Source of the DNA: Hygrophila difformis | Taxonomy: Eukaryota > Streptophyta > Magnoliopsida > Lamiales > Acanthaceae | NCBI GenBank assembly: GCA_030278955.1 | Contig: JAOANR010000012.1 | Coordinates: forward strand, 22,747,977 to 22,811,976 | Reading direction: 5' to 3' | DNA length: 64,000 nucleotides | Shown here: positions 1-11,802 of the stretch, one piece after another | Position numbering within the stretch: position 1 is the first letter of the stretch | Layout of the letters: each line of letters opens with the position of its first letter | Notes under the pieces: generated by a model | Databases searched by the model: none | Seen by the model: the letters and a program-made list of their open reading frames with translations, nothing else | What the model was told of the DNA's origin: nothing | Translations under genes and position numbers: made by a program

Positions 1-2390
1 GCAGCGGAAATTATAAAAAGGGCCGACATGGCCAAAACACGGGTTAAACAGGCCCGCTCATAATATAGTCTAAGTACGAAATTTAAAAGCAAAATAACAA
101 TTCCCAAAATCCCATGCATGATTCGTGCTCATACAGGCTCATTCCACATATTCTGTAAAGAAAGGAATAAAAATGGTTTTGGTCAGCAAAATTTGTTGAG
201 TAAGTTAACACATGCATGATCGTAGGGTTTAAAAGCCATAAATTTGATAATTTAACAAAAGCATGATAATAACATAATATTTAGTTTCATCTAATCCATA
301 TCCAATAGCATAATTTATCTCAGGCTCTATTTAACAACACATATCACATGGTTCAAGATAATAGCCATAATTTAAATAAAGCATTTAAATAATTTAATTT
401 GACAACAATATCATTTAATCTAGTTTAATTTAATTTAGAATCCCCATTACATTCCCGATTTGGTATTTCAAAGTTTCACGATAAAAATCGCGATGTCAAC
501 AAGTTTAGCCGGTAGCCCGGCGGCCGCAGCCGTATCAGCCATACCCAGTACCACTCCGGAGCCTCGGGAAACCCATACGGATATTCACGAGAGTGTAGGC
601 TCTAAGTTTCGCCATTTAGGCAATCCATATCTCAAGTTTAGCGCGCGGGGTCACCATCGTCCATTACGGCACGAAGTGAATCGTTAGGGGGCACCCTGCA
701 GAGCACTCACCCCTAATTTTAATTTATCAAGTTTGTAAGGGGATTTAGTTTTTAAAATCTGCCTTCCATTGTATTAATTTAGAAACAATATCTCAATTCG
801 TTTCAACCCTAAAGGTTAATTCCATGTTTCAACGAGATTTCAAGATTTCGTTTCGGTAAATCACAGTTTACTCCAAAATTCGTCTAAAATCCGATTTAAT
901 TCCAAAAATTCCAAACTTTCATATCTGACTCGGAAACATCAAGATCTACAACTTTCGTGTTTTAACTTTTTCAATCCGAGATACCTAAGTAGGTCAAAAT
1001 TACCAATTTTCGCATAAGAACAAATCTGTCCGAGTTTAATGCATCACAGTTTAAAGATTTCAAATTCTACCTTATCAATTCAACTCCAAATTTAATGAAA
1101 TTTGACAGGGATCATCTTAAGACATTTATCTACAAATTTCATGTTTGGCCAAAGATCTAAAACAGCCTAGATCCTATGTCAAAAACGTGATCAAGATCAT
1201 TCCTAAGTTCTGTCCAAGATTTCAAGATCTAGATTCAAACAGTTCGGTTTCAATGGGTTTTCACATATCAAATCAACTCCAAAAATTCCCAAATTTTTAC
1301 AGTAGCTAGGTCTAAGTCTTAGGAACGTTTTTCATGTTTTAAATTTTTCCGTTTGAGTTCGTTTTAAGGGTCGGAAAAATTCAACAAATCTGTTGCATCG
1401 GTAGAAAAGCAAAAGTGGACAGATTTATGGTTCTTGTTGAATCTTTTAGGTTTCGAATGTTTTAAAATCTCCCAAAACCATGTAAGGTTAACTTACAGTG
1501 TCTATGAACGTCGGGAATGTCTAGTTCGGAGGCGTGGCTTCCAGATCACCGTTTCTCCTCTCCGTTCGTCGGGTTCTACGATCTAGATTCGATACGGGGT
1601 GTAGAAAGAAAAGAATCGAAGTTAGAATCCGTTTTCGGATTGAAACGTGAAAAGATTTATTGGACTAGAGCTTACCACAACGTTTGGAGACCTTGGATTT
1701 TCGTCCAAAGCTGCTGCCTCCGTTTGGTGCTTCCCGTCGACTCCGAATTTAGGGTTTCGAACGTATAGAAGATTGTAGGGTTTTGTAAACTTGTTTGGGG
1801 CTCCCAAGGGGCTTATTTATAGAATTCTAAGTCCCTGGGGCGTCCACAACCGACCTAAAAGTCTGGAGTCGAGAGATGTTCAACCGAAAGTCGAAAAATC
1901 CGCGTTCGGGCGAGAGATTCACGCAACAAACGAATCTGTGGGGTGGCGCGGTCGTGGCGCGCTAAAGCCACTTCACCGCGCGGCCACCGCGCCGACTTCG
2001 CCTGGACTTCGGTCCGGGCGGGTCGTGCGATCCGTCGTGCTTTTCCGCCTCTCTTTCGGGTTTCTATCCCTCTATGCTCCCGAATTCCGATTTCCGGGGT
2101 ATATTCGGGTTCATACTTTCTCTCTAATTTTATTCTCAGTCTAATTGGATGTTTTGGACTCGAATACTCGAGTTCATTAGTGTCGGGTTTTGGTGTACCA
2201 TTTATCCATCCTTTTGTTTAATTAAATTCCTTTAATTCCTTTTTAAGTAAAATCTCATTTCTCATTTCCTTATCTTTATTTATTTATTTATTTGCTGGAT
2301 TTATCTATTTATTTATGGTATTTATTTTATTTATTATTTATTTATTTAATTATTGTTTTATTTTATGTTAGAAAATTCTCGGGTATTACA
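1..2390 (-). repeat. Left (3') LTR of element A, partial
   Basis: It aligns along its whole length with 8556-10944 and ends in the same GGTATTACA. Read on the minus strand, a TATA-like TATAAATAA lies at 1813-1821. The U3 side is about 570 bp and the R/U5 side about 2 kb, which is unusually long. No protein gene is supported here: short open frames recur in every LTR copy simply because the LTR is repeated. Confidence 0.92.
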
Positions 2391-2429
2391 GTCTACCCTC
2401 CTTAAGAATCAACTTCGTCCTCGAAGTTG
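2391..2429 (-). promoter_or_regulatory. Polypurine tract and adjoining hairpin of element A
   Basis: On the minus strand the tract AAGGAGGGTAGAC directly abuts the LTR start TGTAATACC, where plus-strand DNA synthesis should be primed. Next to it is a perfect inverted repeat, CAACTTCG (2410-2417) and CGAAGTTG (2422-2429), with a 4-nt loop. The same arrangement occurs in B, C, D and F. Confidence 0.8.
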
Positions 2430-2595
2430 TGTTTCGGCTTTTCTCGTCTCGTGCTAAGGTCTTGTGTTTGTTTTATTGTTTTGTGACTGAACTTAGAATT
2501 AAACTTCTAAGCTGCCTACGTACCCGGTAAAGGGATCAAGCCATAACGTAGTTCAAAAGTTTACAAAAATGCACGAAAAATTAGGGGGTATGACA

Positions 2596-2611
2596 TCCTC
2601 TCCCCCCTTAA
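2596..2611 (-). promoter_or_regulatory. Second polypurine tract just after pol of element A
   Basis: On the minus strand a run of the form TAAGGGGGGAGAGGAT lies just downstream of the pol stop codon, about 205 bp before the LTR-adjacent tract. It may be a central or ancestral polypurine tract. Element D's LTR starts directly after an equivalent run. Confidence 0.55.
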
Positions 2612-2619
2612 GATTGCAG

Positions 2620-5600
2620 TTATGTCCCCATAACTGTGTCGGTATCGGTTTGGAACAATGTCGGGTATCGTTCCCTCATATCGGATTCTACTTCCCAAGT
2701 TGCCGTTTCACTTTCGTGATTTGACCAAAGAACCTTGATCATTTTGATGGTTTTGTTCCTCGTTACTCGTTCCTTAGTATCGAGAATACGCACTGGGACT
2801 TCTTCGTAAGTCAAATCCTCATCGAGCTCAATTATCTCCGGTTGAAGTACATGTGTCGAGTCCGGCACATACTTCTTTAGTTGCGAGACATGGAAGACAT
2901 TATGAACTCTATCTAAGTGTGGCGGTAAAGCCAATCGGTAGGCTAGAGTTCCGACTCGTTCTAGAATTTCGTAAGGTCCTATGTATCGCGGACTTAACTT
3001 CCCTCGTTTGCCAAAGCGCATCACCCCCTTCATGGGTGATATCTTTAGCATGACCCTATCTCCCACTTGAAATTCTAGGTCTCGTCGTCTCACGTCGGCA
3101 TAACTCTTTTGACGGTCTTGAGCGGCTCTCATCTTCCCTTGGATCACTTTGATTTGTTGAGCCATGTCTTCGATAAGTTGTGGTCCCACTACCACGGGCT
3201 TATCGTTTTCTTCCCAGCTCAAAGGGCTTCGGCACTTTCGTCCATACAATGCCTCGAAAGGTGCCATGCCGATACTAGCATGGTAACTATTATTATAGGA
3301 AAACTCAATCAAGGGTAAATGAGATTCCCAATTTCCTTTGAATTCCAACACACATGCTCTCAGCATGTCTTCTAGTGTTTGGATTGTTCTCTCGGTTTGT
3401 CCATCCGTCATCGGGTGGAATGCGGTGCTCATTTTGATTTGAGTACCGAGAGCTTTTTGTAACTCCGTCCAGAAATGAGAGACAAATCTACTGTCTCTAT
3501 CGGAAATGATATCGTGTGGTACTCCATGTCGTCGTACCACGTTATCAATGTAGGCTCGGGCCAATTGGTCCATAGTCCACGTGTCTTTCATTGGGATAAA
3601 TATGGCTGTCTTCGTTAGCATATCCACAATCACCCAAATCTTGTTCATGCCTTTAGGTGATCGGGGTAATCCCGAGACAAAGTCCATCGAGATGCTATCC
3701 CACTTCCAACTTGGAATCTCTAGTGGTTGCATCAATCCTAAGGGTTTATGTCGCACTGCCTTAACCTTTTGGCAGGTGAGACATCTCGCCACGAAATTTG
3801 CCACTTCCTTCTTCATTCCCGGCCACCAATAGATCTTCTTCAGATCCTTGTATAGCTTGTCACCTCCGGGATGTACGGAATATGGCGTGTTGTGCCCTTC
3901 CTCCATCAACCTTTGCTTCAACTCGGCACATTTAAGAGGCACACACCATCTACCTTTAAAACGGATGCTTCCATCCTCGTGGACAGCAAATCCTATTGCC
4001 TTTCCTTCGGCAATATACCCTTTTATCTTCTCGAGTTTCGGGTCGCCCGGTTGAGCGAGTCGAATCTCGTCTAATATGGGAGTTTCTACGACCATGGCAT
4101 TGACCGTTTCTCTCACTGTGCCAGGATGCACAAGTTCTAACTCCAATCTTGCCAAATCCATGTACAATGCCGGCGGAATCACCAACGAGTTTGTCACGTG
4201 TTGGGTTTTCCGACTTAGGGCATCGGCTACCACATTCGCCTTCCCCTCGTGGTACGCTATCTCTAAATCGTAGTCCTTAATGAGTTCCAACCACCTTCGC
4301 TGTCTCAAATTCAACTCCTCCTGAGTGAATATATATTTCAAGCTCTTGTGGTCGGTGAACATTCGACACTTCCGCCCATAAAGATAATGTCTCCATATCT
4401 TTAGAGCGAAAACGACCGCTGCCAACTCCAGGTCATGTGTCGGATAATTTTCCTCGTGAGGTTTTAGTTGGCGTGATGCATAGGCTACGACTCTCGAGTC
4501 TTGCATCAAAACACAACCTAAACCTTCCTTCGAAGCATCGCTATATACTTCGAAGTCACCATTCTCTGATGGTAATGTTAATACGGGTGTGGTTGTGAGT
4601 CGTTTCTTCAGCTCTTGAAACGCAATCTCACAAGCTTCGGTCCACTCGTATTTTGCTCCTTTCTTAAGTAGCTGGGTCAAAGGACGTGCAATCCTTGAAA
4701 AGTCCTTCACAAATCGTCTATAATATCCGGCTAATCCAAGGAAACTCCTTATTTCCGTTGGACTTTTCGGAGTTGCCCATTCAGTGACGGCAGAGACTTT
4801 TGCCGGATCCACTGATACTCCATCAGCGGATACTATGTGTCCGAGAAATGCCACTTCTTTCAGCCAGAAGTCACATTTCGACAGCTTGCCGTATAGCTGA
4901 TTTCTTCGCAAGATTTCCAACACTTGATGTAAGTGTTTCGCATGCTCCTCCTCGCTCTTCGAGTAGATCAGGATGTCGTCAATGAACACTACGACACACT
5001 GGTCTAACAATTCTCGGAACACGTTGTTCATGAGATTCATGAACATGGCCGGAGCATTTGTTAATCCGAAGGATAACATTGTGAACTCGTAATGGCCATA
5101 TCGCGTTCGAAATGTCGTCTTCGGAATGTCCTTCTCGGCGATCCTCAATTGATGATACCCAGATCGCAAATCGATCTTCGAGAATACTGAAGCTCCCTTC
5201 AGTTGATCAAACAGATCCTCTATTCTCGGAAGGGGGTATTTATTCTTAATGGTCACTTGGTTTAGTCCTCGGTAATCTATGCAAAGACGTAGTCCTCCGT
5301 CTTTCTTTTTGACAAACAAAACCGGTGCTCCCCAAGGGGACGTACTCGGTCTTATGTAACCTTTTCCCAATAGTTCCTCGAGTTGTTCCTTTAACTCCTT
5401 CATTTCCAGTGGTGCCATCCGGTACGGAGCTTTTGAGACAGGCTCTGTCCCCAGAATGAGATCTATCGTGAATTCAAGATCACTCTCAGGTGGCATGCCC
5501 GGAACGTCTTCAGGGAACACGTCCGGGTACTCTCTTACCACTGGTATGCTATCAACCTTGTTCCCTTCCGCCTCAAGGTTGTGCACATAGCACGCATATA

Positions 5601-7350
5601 GTTCGTACCCCTTACGCATCAAGTTACTTAGTTTAAGTGCACTAACGATTTTGTTACTTTTCTTAGGGGGCTGAGAGTAAAAGATAACTCTCTTTCCCCT
5701 ACTTTTTGACAAGGTGATCTTTTGCTTTTGGCATTCGATCACCGCTTTATACTGGGATAGCCAATCCATCCCCAGTATGATGTCAAAGTCTCTTAAGTTA
5801 AATTCTACCAAGTTCGCGAAGAATTCTACGTTCTTTATCACTATAGGAATTCCGTTATATCGTTTAGAGCAAGACACTACTTCTCCAGAAGGCAATTGAA
5901 TTCCTAAGCTAATTCTCTCGCACTTAGGTAGATCTAACTCAGGCACTATCCTTGATGCTATAATTGAGCAACTAGCTCCAGAATCAAATAGGATTCTAAG
6001 GGGCGTATTCAAAACGTGAAATGTACCTGCCATCACTTCTCCTTGCGCAGGCACGTCCGCTTGGTTCACCACGTTCAGCCTCCCCATAGGGCGTCCCTGA
6101 TTGCCCTGCTGATTCGCATTCGGCTGCTGATTTTGTTGCTGGTTTTGATTCTGTGGGGGCGGAGGTCGTTGGTTCTGGTTCTGGTTTTGCGGCCTATTTT
6201 GAGGGGGTCTGTACCCTTGGTTATTCCCGTTTCGACCGTTTTGGTTTTGAGGCTGTTCTTGCCCCGCGACCAAATCGTCCCTCTTCGTTATGTTCTCGAG
6301 CCTAGTCCAACAATCCCGTCGAACGTGACCCATTCGACCGCATCGGTAACAGGCGCCTTGTTGCGGGCATCCCCTTGCCAGATGTGGTCGTCCACATCGC
6401 GGGCAAGGCGGTACCGGATCTTCTTGATTGAACCTCCTTCCCGTGTTGTTTTGTTGGGGCCTATTCGACCCTCTGCGCTGCTCGTTCCTTCCAGTGTTGT
6501 TCTCGTTTCGCGAGTCTCGGCTTCTCTTGTCTTGAGGACCCCTGCTGGACTCCCCACTCACCCTTCTTTTCAGCTGCTGCACGCGTGCTACCGCTACAGC
6601 GCGATCGTATACGGCTTGCAAATCGGGGTAGTGTACCCCCGCGATCACTTCGCGCACAGACAGGTTCAGTCCCATCTCGAACTTCTGTGCCTTCTCCGCA
6701 TCAGTTGGCACTAGCCTTGGTGCGAACCTCACCAGCTCCTTGAAGCGGGTGTAGTATTCCTGCACCGTTTGGCTTCCTTGCTTCAGTGACAAGAATTCTT
6801 CGTACATGGCAGCTTTGGTACTCAAGGGATAGAATCGATCCCTGAGTAGTTCCATCATCTCCATCCACGAGTAAGGCTCGTCATCTTCAGTCAGTTTGGC
6901 TTGCGTTGCTTGCCACTAGTCATCAGCTTCGCCTCCCAAGTAGTATGAAGCGACATGTACCCTCTCTCCTTCCGGACATTTGACCGCTCCCAGCAGCTTG
7001 TCAAAAGTCCGGATCCATTCCTCCAGTTTAGCTGGATCCTCCTCACCAGCATAGTGGGGCGGCTGGTAGGGATTCACCATCGCCAGGTAGTTAGGGCGAG
7101 CTTGGGGCGGAGGTACCGCCGCAGCTTGACCCTGGTTGACTTGCGCGTTTCCAAGCGCAATCAACACTTCCTCTATCGTCCTAAGACGATCGCCCACATT
7201 GTTCGGTGCGGGGGCGTCCTGCGCACCTTGGGGTTGTTCCTCATCAGGTTGAATTGGTTCAGTGACGTTTGGTGGTGTTTCAGTAGGTATCTCAGTGGTG
7301 GTTTGGGGAGTGGTTTGAGTTCTTCCTCTTCCTCTTCCTCTGGGTGCCAT
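2620..7350 (-). pseudogene. gag-pol: Gag-pol polyprotein of element A, one nonsense codon
   Basis: One reading frame encodes Gag, protease, RT, RNase H, integrase and chromodomain. I take the start as the ATG of MAPRGRG at 7350, conserved in B, C and D; an in-frame ATG 14 codons upstream is also present in B and C. A TAG at 6916-6918 replaces the first Trp of the conserved DDWWQ in Gag, a single TGG-to-TAG change, and the frame is open on both sides. Visible motifs: two Cys/His zinc knuckles near 6340-6410, protease DSGA near 5980, RT FIDDIL near 4975, RNase H YSDAS near 4535, an integrase zinc domain near 3870, a DD35E core near 3685, 3500 and 3393, a GPY/F module near 2970 and a chromodomain near 2660-2750. 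Unless the stop is read through, this copy makes only a truncated Gag. Confidence 0.93.
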
Positions 7351-7605
7351 TCTGGTACAAATATGATAGATTAGGGCTGGTGAATTTAGCATATAGTCTA
7401 AGCAATTTCTATAAATGTATATGTGTGTAGTAATTTAGCACGTGGTGCTTTGTTCGGATTAAGAAGCATCGTATGCCTCGGGGTTTTACTTTATTTTGTC
7501 TTGTTTTGTTTTGAAAATAAATCGAGCATTTTATTTCCTCAAAAGAAATTTTAGTACAAAAGTAGAAATATTTTTCTAGCAAAACAATGTCTAACAATAG
7601 AATCT

Positions 7606-7941
7606 CTAGTGCCTCATGACGTCTCCCGGTGGGGTAGCAGGATCTTCCTCCGGATCTTCCTCCTCCGAACTCGACGGTAGTAGGTCGTCAAAGATAGTGT
7701 TTAAATCTTGCCCGTGGGCATCGATGTATTCCTTTAGTATTAAGTTTTGTGTAGTGAGGGTTTGGACTTGGCGTTCGAGTTGGTTTATGCGGTGATGATC
7801 CGCCTCTCTCAAGTTGCCCATGTGATGTAAATTGGCCTCCAACTGAGCCATACGGTACTTCATTTGCTCTAGGGTTTGGTGGGAATCGAGATGAACGCTC
7901 ATCATCCTGACCATCAACTGCATCATGTCTTGACTAGCCAT
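7606..7941 (-). CDS. ORF1: small coiled-coil/acidic-tail protein upstream of gag (element A)
   Basis: This 111-codon frame starts MASQDMMQLM, right after the leader repeats and 255 bp before the gag ATG. Residues about 20-75 are Leu/Met/Gln-rich with heptad spacing (QLEANLHHMGNLREADHH is the best-conserved stretch), which suggests a coiled coil. The last 25 residues are very acidic (SSSEEEDPEEDPAT). I recognise no family and claim no function. Homologues occupy the same slot in B, C and G, so it belongs to the retrotransposon. An oligomerising or Gag-binding accessory protein is possible; that is inference. Confidence 0.7.
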   Translation of the reverse strand: MASQDMMQLMVRMMSVHLDSHQTLEQMKYRMAQLEANLHHMGNLREADHHRINQLERQVQTLTTQNLILKEYIDAHGQDLNTIFDDLLPSSSEEEDPEEDPATPPGDVMRH

Positions 7942-7965
7942 CTAGCGCAAGCAAGAGATCTAGGT

Positions 7966-8135
7966 TAATATTCGCCAAGATTCTAAGTTCAATTCGCCAA
8001 GATTCTAGGTTCGAGTTTCCAAGATTCTAAGTTCAAGTTTCGCCAAGATGCTAAGTTCAAGTTTCGCCAAGATTCTAAGTTCAAGTTTCGCCAAGATTCT
8101 AAGTTCAAGTTTCCAAGATGCTAAGTTCATAGCAG
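7966..8135 (-). repeat. Leader tandem repeats upstream of ORF1 (element A)
   Basis: Seven imperfect copies of a unit of about 24 bp with core CCAAGATTCTAAGTTC (starts near 7975, 7998, 8019, 8043, 8067, 8091 and 8113). They lie in the transcribed leader between PBS and ORF1. B has about six copies and C about three. Confidence 0.85.
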
Positions 8136-8331
8136 AGATGCGACATGCATATGCAAATGATAATTCCCCCCAATAATAATTTAATACACCATATATTTTT
8201 CCATGGGTTTTAAAATAAAGAATAAAATTTCTTCCATGGAGATAATACTTTAAAATTTAAAATAATAGTCAAAATATTAATAGTAGTTTAAAAATAATAA
8301 TGGTTTAAAAATAATAGTTTAAAAATAGCCG

Positions 8332-8344
8332 GGCTCTGATACCA
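8332..8344 (-). promoter_or_regulatory. Primer binding site, initiator tRNA-Met (element A)
   Basis: On the minus strand the sequence is TGGTATCAGAGCC, the standard plant PBS complementary to the 3' end of initiator tRNA-Met. It lies 3 bp inside the right LTR. Confidence 0.93.
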
Positions 8345-8347
8345 ACT

Positions 8348-10944
8348 TGTAACACCCCGGTTTTTGGTCACCCAGGTCGGGATGTCACCGCCACATCTCC
8401 CTAGTAAGACACGGTTTCTCCGAGCTTACTAAAGAGATGCAAGGCTAGGTATTGCAGTATTTAAAACATCTAAAGCATTCAAAATAGCCCATACAATATA
8501 ATTCGAAAATAATAATAGCATAGCGCAGCGGAAATATTTAGTTTAGTACAGTATCGCAGCGGAAATTATAAAAAGGGCCGACATGGCCAAAACACGGGTT
8601 AAACAGGCCCGTTCATAATATAGTCTAAGTACGAAATTTAAAAGCAAAATAACAATTCCCAAAATCCCATGCATGATTCGTGCTCATACAGGCTCATTCC
8701 ACATATTCTGTAAAGAAAGGAATAAAAATGGTTTTGGTCAGCAAAATTTGCTGAGTAAGTTAACACATGCATGATCGTAGGGTTTAAAAGCCATAAATTT
8801 GATAATTTAACAAAAGCATGATAATAACATAATATTTAGTTTCATCTAATCCATATCCAATAGCATAATTTATCTCAGGCTCTATTTAACAATACATATC
8901 ACATGGTTCAAGATAATAGCCATAATTTAAATAAAGCATTTAAATAATTTAATTTGACAACAATATCATTTAATCTAGTTTAATTTAATTTAGAATCCCC
9001 ATTACATTCCCGATTTGGTATTTCAAAGTTTCACGATAAAAATCGCGATGCCAACAAGTTTAGCCGGTAGCCCGGCGGCCGCAGCCGTATCAGCCATACC
9101 CAGTACCACTCCGGAGCCTCGGGAAACTCATACGGATATTCACGAGAGTGTAGGCTCTAAGTTTCGCCATTTAGGCAATCCATATCTCAAGTTTAGCGCG
9201 CGGGGTTACCATCGTCCATTACGGCACGAAGTGAATCGTTAGGGGGCACCCTGCAGAGCACTCACCCCTAATTTTAATTTATCAAGTTTGTAAGGGAATT
9301 TAGTTTTTAAAATCTGCCTTCCATTGTATTAATTTAGAAACAATATCTCAATTCGTTTCAACCCTAAAGGTTAATTCCATGTTTCAACGAGATTTCAAGA
9401 TTTCGTTTCGGTAAATCACAGTTTACTCCAAAATTCGTCTAAAATCAGATTTAATTCCAAAAATTCCAAAATCTCATATCTGAATCGGAAACATCAAGAT
9501 CTACAACTTTCGTGTTTTAACTTTTTCAATCCGAGATACCTAAGTAGGTCAAAATTACCAATTTTCGCATAAGAACAAATCTGTCCGAGTTTAATGCATC
9601 ACAGTTTAAAGATTTCAAATTCTACCTTATCAATTCAACTCCAAATTTAATAAAATTTGACAGGGATCATCTTAAGACATTTATCTACAACTTTCATGTT
9701 TGGCCAAAGATCTAAAACAGCCTAGATCCTATGTCAAAAACGTGATCAAGATCATTCCTAAGTTCTGTCCAAGATTTCAAGATCTAGATTCAAACAGTTC
9801 GGTTTCAACGGGTTTTCACATATCAAATCAACTCCAAAAATTCCCACATTTTACAGTAGCTAGGTCTAAGTCTTAGGAACATTTTTCGTGTTTTAAGTTT
9901 TTCCGTTTGAGTTCGTTTTAAGGGTCGGAAAAATTCAACAAATCTGTTGCGTCGGTAGAAAAGCAAAAGTGGACAGATTTATGGTTCTTGTTGAATGTTT
10001 TAGGTTTCGAATGTTTTAAAATCTCCCAAAACCATGTAAGGTTAACTTACAGTGTCTATGAACGTCGGGAATGTCTAGTTCGGAGGCGTGGCTTCCAGAT
10101 CACCGTTTCTCCTCTCCGTTCGTCGGGTTCTACGATCTAGATTCGATACGGGGTGTAGAAAGAAAAGAATCGAAGTTAGAATCCGTTTTCGGATTGAAAC
10201 GTGAAAAGATTTATTGGACTAGAGCTTACCACAACGTTTGGAGACCTTGGATTTTCGTCCAAAGCTGCTGCCTCCGTTTGGTGCTTCCCGTCGACTCCGA
10301 ATTTAGGGTTTCGAACGTATAGAAGATTGTAGGGTTTTGTAAACTTGTTTGGGGCTCCCAAGGGGCTTATTTATAGAATTCTAAGTCCCTAGGGCGTCCA
10401 CAACCGACCTAAAAGTCTGGAGTCGAGAAATGTTCAACCGAAAGTCGAAAAATCCGCGTTCGGGCGAGAGATTCACGCAACAAACGAATCTGTGGGGTGG
10501 CGCGGTCGTGGCGCGCTAAAGCCACTTCACCGCGCGGCCACCGCGCCGACTTCGCCTGGACTTCGGTCCGGGCGGGTCGTGCGATCCGTCGTGCTTTTCC
10601 GCCTCTCTTTCGGGTTTCTATCCCTCTATGCTCCCGAATTCCGATTTCCGGGGTATATTCGGGTTCATACTTTCTCTCTAATTTTATTCTCAGTCTAATT
10701 GGATGTTTTGGACTCGAATACTCGAGTTCATTAGTGTCGGGTTTTGGTGTACCATTTATCCATCCTTTTGTTTAATTAAATTCCTTTAATTCCTTTTTAA
10801 GTAAAATCTCATTTCTCATTTCCTTATCTTTGTTTATTTATTTATTTGCTGGATTTATCTATTTATTTATGGTATTTATTTTATTTATTATTTATTTATT
10901 TAATTATTGTTTTATTTTATGTTAGAAAATTCTCGGGTATTACA
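8348..10944 (-). repeat. Right (5') LTR of element A, 2597 bp
   Basis: Full-length LTR bounded by TGTAACACC and GGTATTACA. It differs from the left copy by scattered substitutions and very few indels. It holds, on the minus strand, a TATA-like box (10367-10375), a GTAAG donor-like site (10225-10231), a CTGCAG-centred motif (9241-9269) and a U5 stem-loop (8402-8431). Confidence 0.95.
10225..10375 (-). promoter_or_regulatory. LTR promoter and donor-like site (element A)
   Basis: TATAAATAA on the minus strand at 10367-10375 is followed about 140 bp downstream by GTGGTAAGCTC, which fits a plant 5' splice-site consensus. The spacing from a start about 30 bp after the TATA box is similar in B and C. 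Actual transcription starts cannot be seen from sequence. Confidence 0.6.
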
Positions 10945-10945
10945 G

Positions 10946-11053
10946 GAGGAGTTACACAGGATGCGTGGAGGTCGTAGACCTCCATCTCCGGGCTCGGGAG
11001 ATGATGTCCATGGAGGAGGTCATGGATTCGGAGGTGATATCACAGTTGGTTGA
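10946..11053 (+). pseudogene. C-terminal scrap of a CACTA-encoded protein
   Basis: A 35-residue tail in frame up to TGA at 11051-11053, beginning EELHRMRGGRRPP and then Gly/His-rich. Its place just inside the CACTA 3' end suggests the tail of a transposase or transposase-associated (Ptta/En/Spm-like) protein. The family call rests mostly on position. Element A interrupts the frame exactly at its left edge. Confidence 0.45.
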
Positions 11054-11431
11054 GTGGTTTCACTTGTTAGTACATTTTTGCATTTATGTGGATTGTCAGA
11101 TATTAGTGACCACTTTTGGATGGTGTCTTAATTACTTGGTGACACCTTGTGTAGTTTTTGCCTTTTGAATACTTTAGGATGTTCTCTTACTTATTACTAG
11201 TACTTGCTATGTTGGTATTGCATTTTTAAACTTATGAATTTTTGCTTTGAATGTACATAATGTAGTTGCTATCAATGGAGAAGTCTTAATTTAAAGGTTT
11301 TAATGAGTTTTTCTATGGTGTATTGTTTGAATGAGTGTTATTGGAATGCTTTGTGGTGTTGATAGGAAGATTGGTTTTACAGCAGGTTGGATTGCTGCCA
11401 TTAAAATTGGCATGTTGGCCAGTGTCAGATC

Positions 11432-11783
11432 TAGCGACCGTCACATACGGTCGCTATATCGGTCGCTGACACCTGCGACCGTCGAAGACGGTCGTTAAGA
11501 CGGTAGTTAAATCAAACCGGTGTGTGGCCCGGTTTGGTGTCTAACGACCGCAATAGACGGTTGTTACGACGGTCGTAAAGTATTAACGACCGCCGTGACG
11601 GTCGTGAATGCCGTCGTTAAGGGGACGACCGCATCCAACGGACGTCGCTGCACGGTTACTAATGAGTGATTTAGCGACCGGCCTTATGCGGTCGCAGAGG
11701 CGGTCGCTAAATCAAATTAGCGACCCGTATACCCTGTTAAAGACCGCAACTGACGGTCGCTATAGGGCTTTTTTCTTGTAGTG
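11432..11783 (+). repeat. CACTA subterminal repeats and terminal inverted repeat
   Basis: Multiple direct and inverted copies of GCGACCG / CGGTCGC. The first is a 9-bp perfect inverted repeat, AGCGACCGT and ACGGTCGCT, around a 5-nt loop. In characterised CACTA elements such arrays bind the element-encoded TnpA-type protein. The terminus GTAGTG is at 11778-11783. Confidence 0.85.
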
Positions 11784-11802
11784 CGTTAACGTTAAAATTG
11801 TA

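Larger units (their letters stand above)
1..10944 (-). mobile_element. Gypsy element A (Tekay/Del-type chromovirus), left end outside window
   Basis: LTR retrotransposon read on the minus strand. It has a left (3') LTR at 1-2390, an internal region at 2391-8347 and a right (5') LTR at 8348-10944. The right LTR starts TGTAACACC and ends GGTATTACA; the left copy lacks about 207 bp beyond the window. A PBS for initiator tRNA-Met and a polypurine tract lie at the expected ends. The pol order (PR, RT, RNase H, INT, then a C-terminal chromodomain) places it among Ty3/gypsy chromoviruses, and the chromodomain resembles Tekay/Del elements. It sits in the coding end of a CACTA transposon. The 5 bp after it are GGAGG, but the matching target-site copy is out of view. 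Confidence 0.93.
10945..11783 (+). mobile_element. 3' end of a CACTA (En/Spm-type) transposon
   Basis: The segment ends in CTTGTAGTG, the reverse complement of the classic CACTACAAG terminus. A dense field of subterminal repeats built on GCGACCG/CGGTCGC (about 11432-11760) precedes it, as in plant CACTA elements. Element A has split it, so the rest lies left of the window. The 3-bp target duplication cannot be checked. Confidence 0.88.

Noticed and set aside
460..687. Recurring small frame rich in Ala and Pro at 460, 9015 and 60852
   Set aside because: It lies in U5 on the strand opposite to transcription and repeats because the LTR repeats. The sequence is better explained by the conserved GC-rich structured block.
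6016..6714. Long plus-strand open frame (232 codons) opposite gag of element A, and similar ones opposite gag-pol in B and C (for example 50612-51289)
   Set aside because: Antisense shadows of a real coding frame. They recur only because gag-pol recurs, and their composition is what reverse reading of the Asn/Gln/Arg-rich Gag gives.
8332..8344. tRNA gene fragment
   Set aside because: Only the tRNA-Met 3'-end complement is present, at the LTR boundary. It is a primer binding site.
10965..11168. Plus-strand frame of 67 codons after element A
   Set aside because: It is out of frame with the CACTA protein tail and overlaps it. No independent support.
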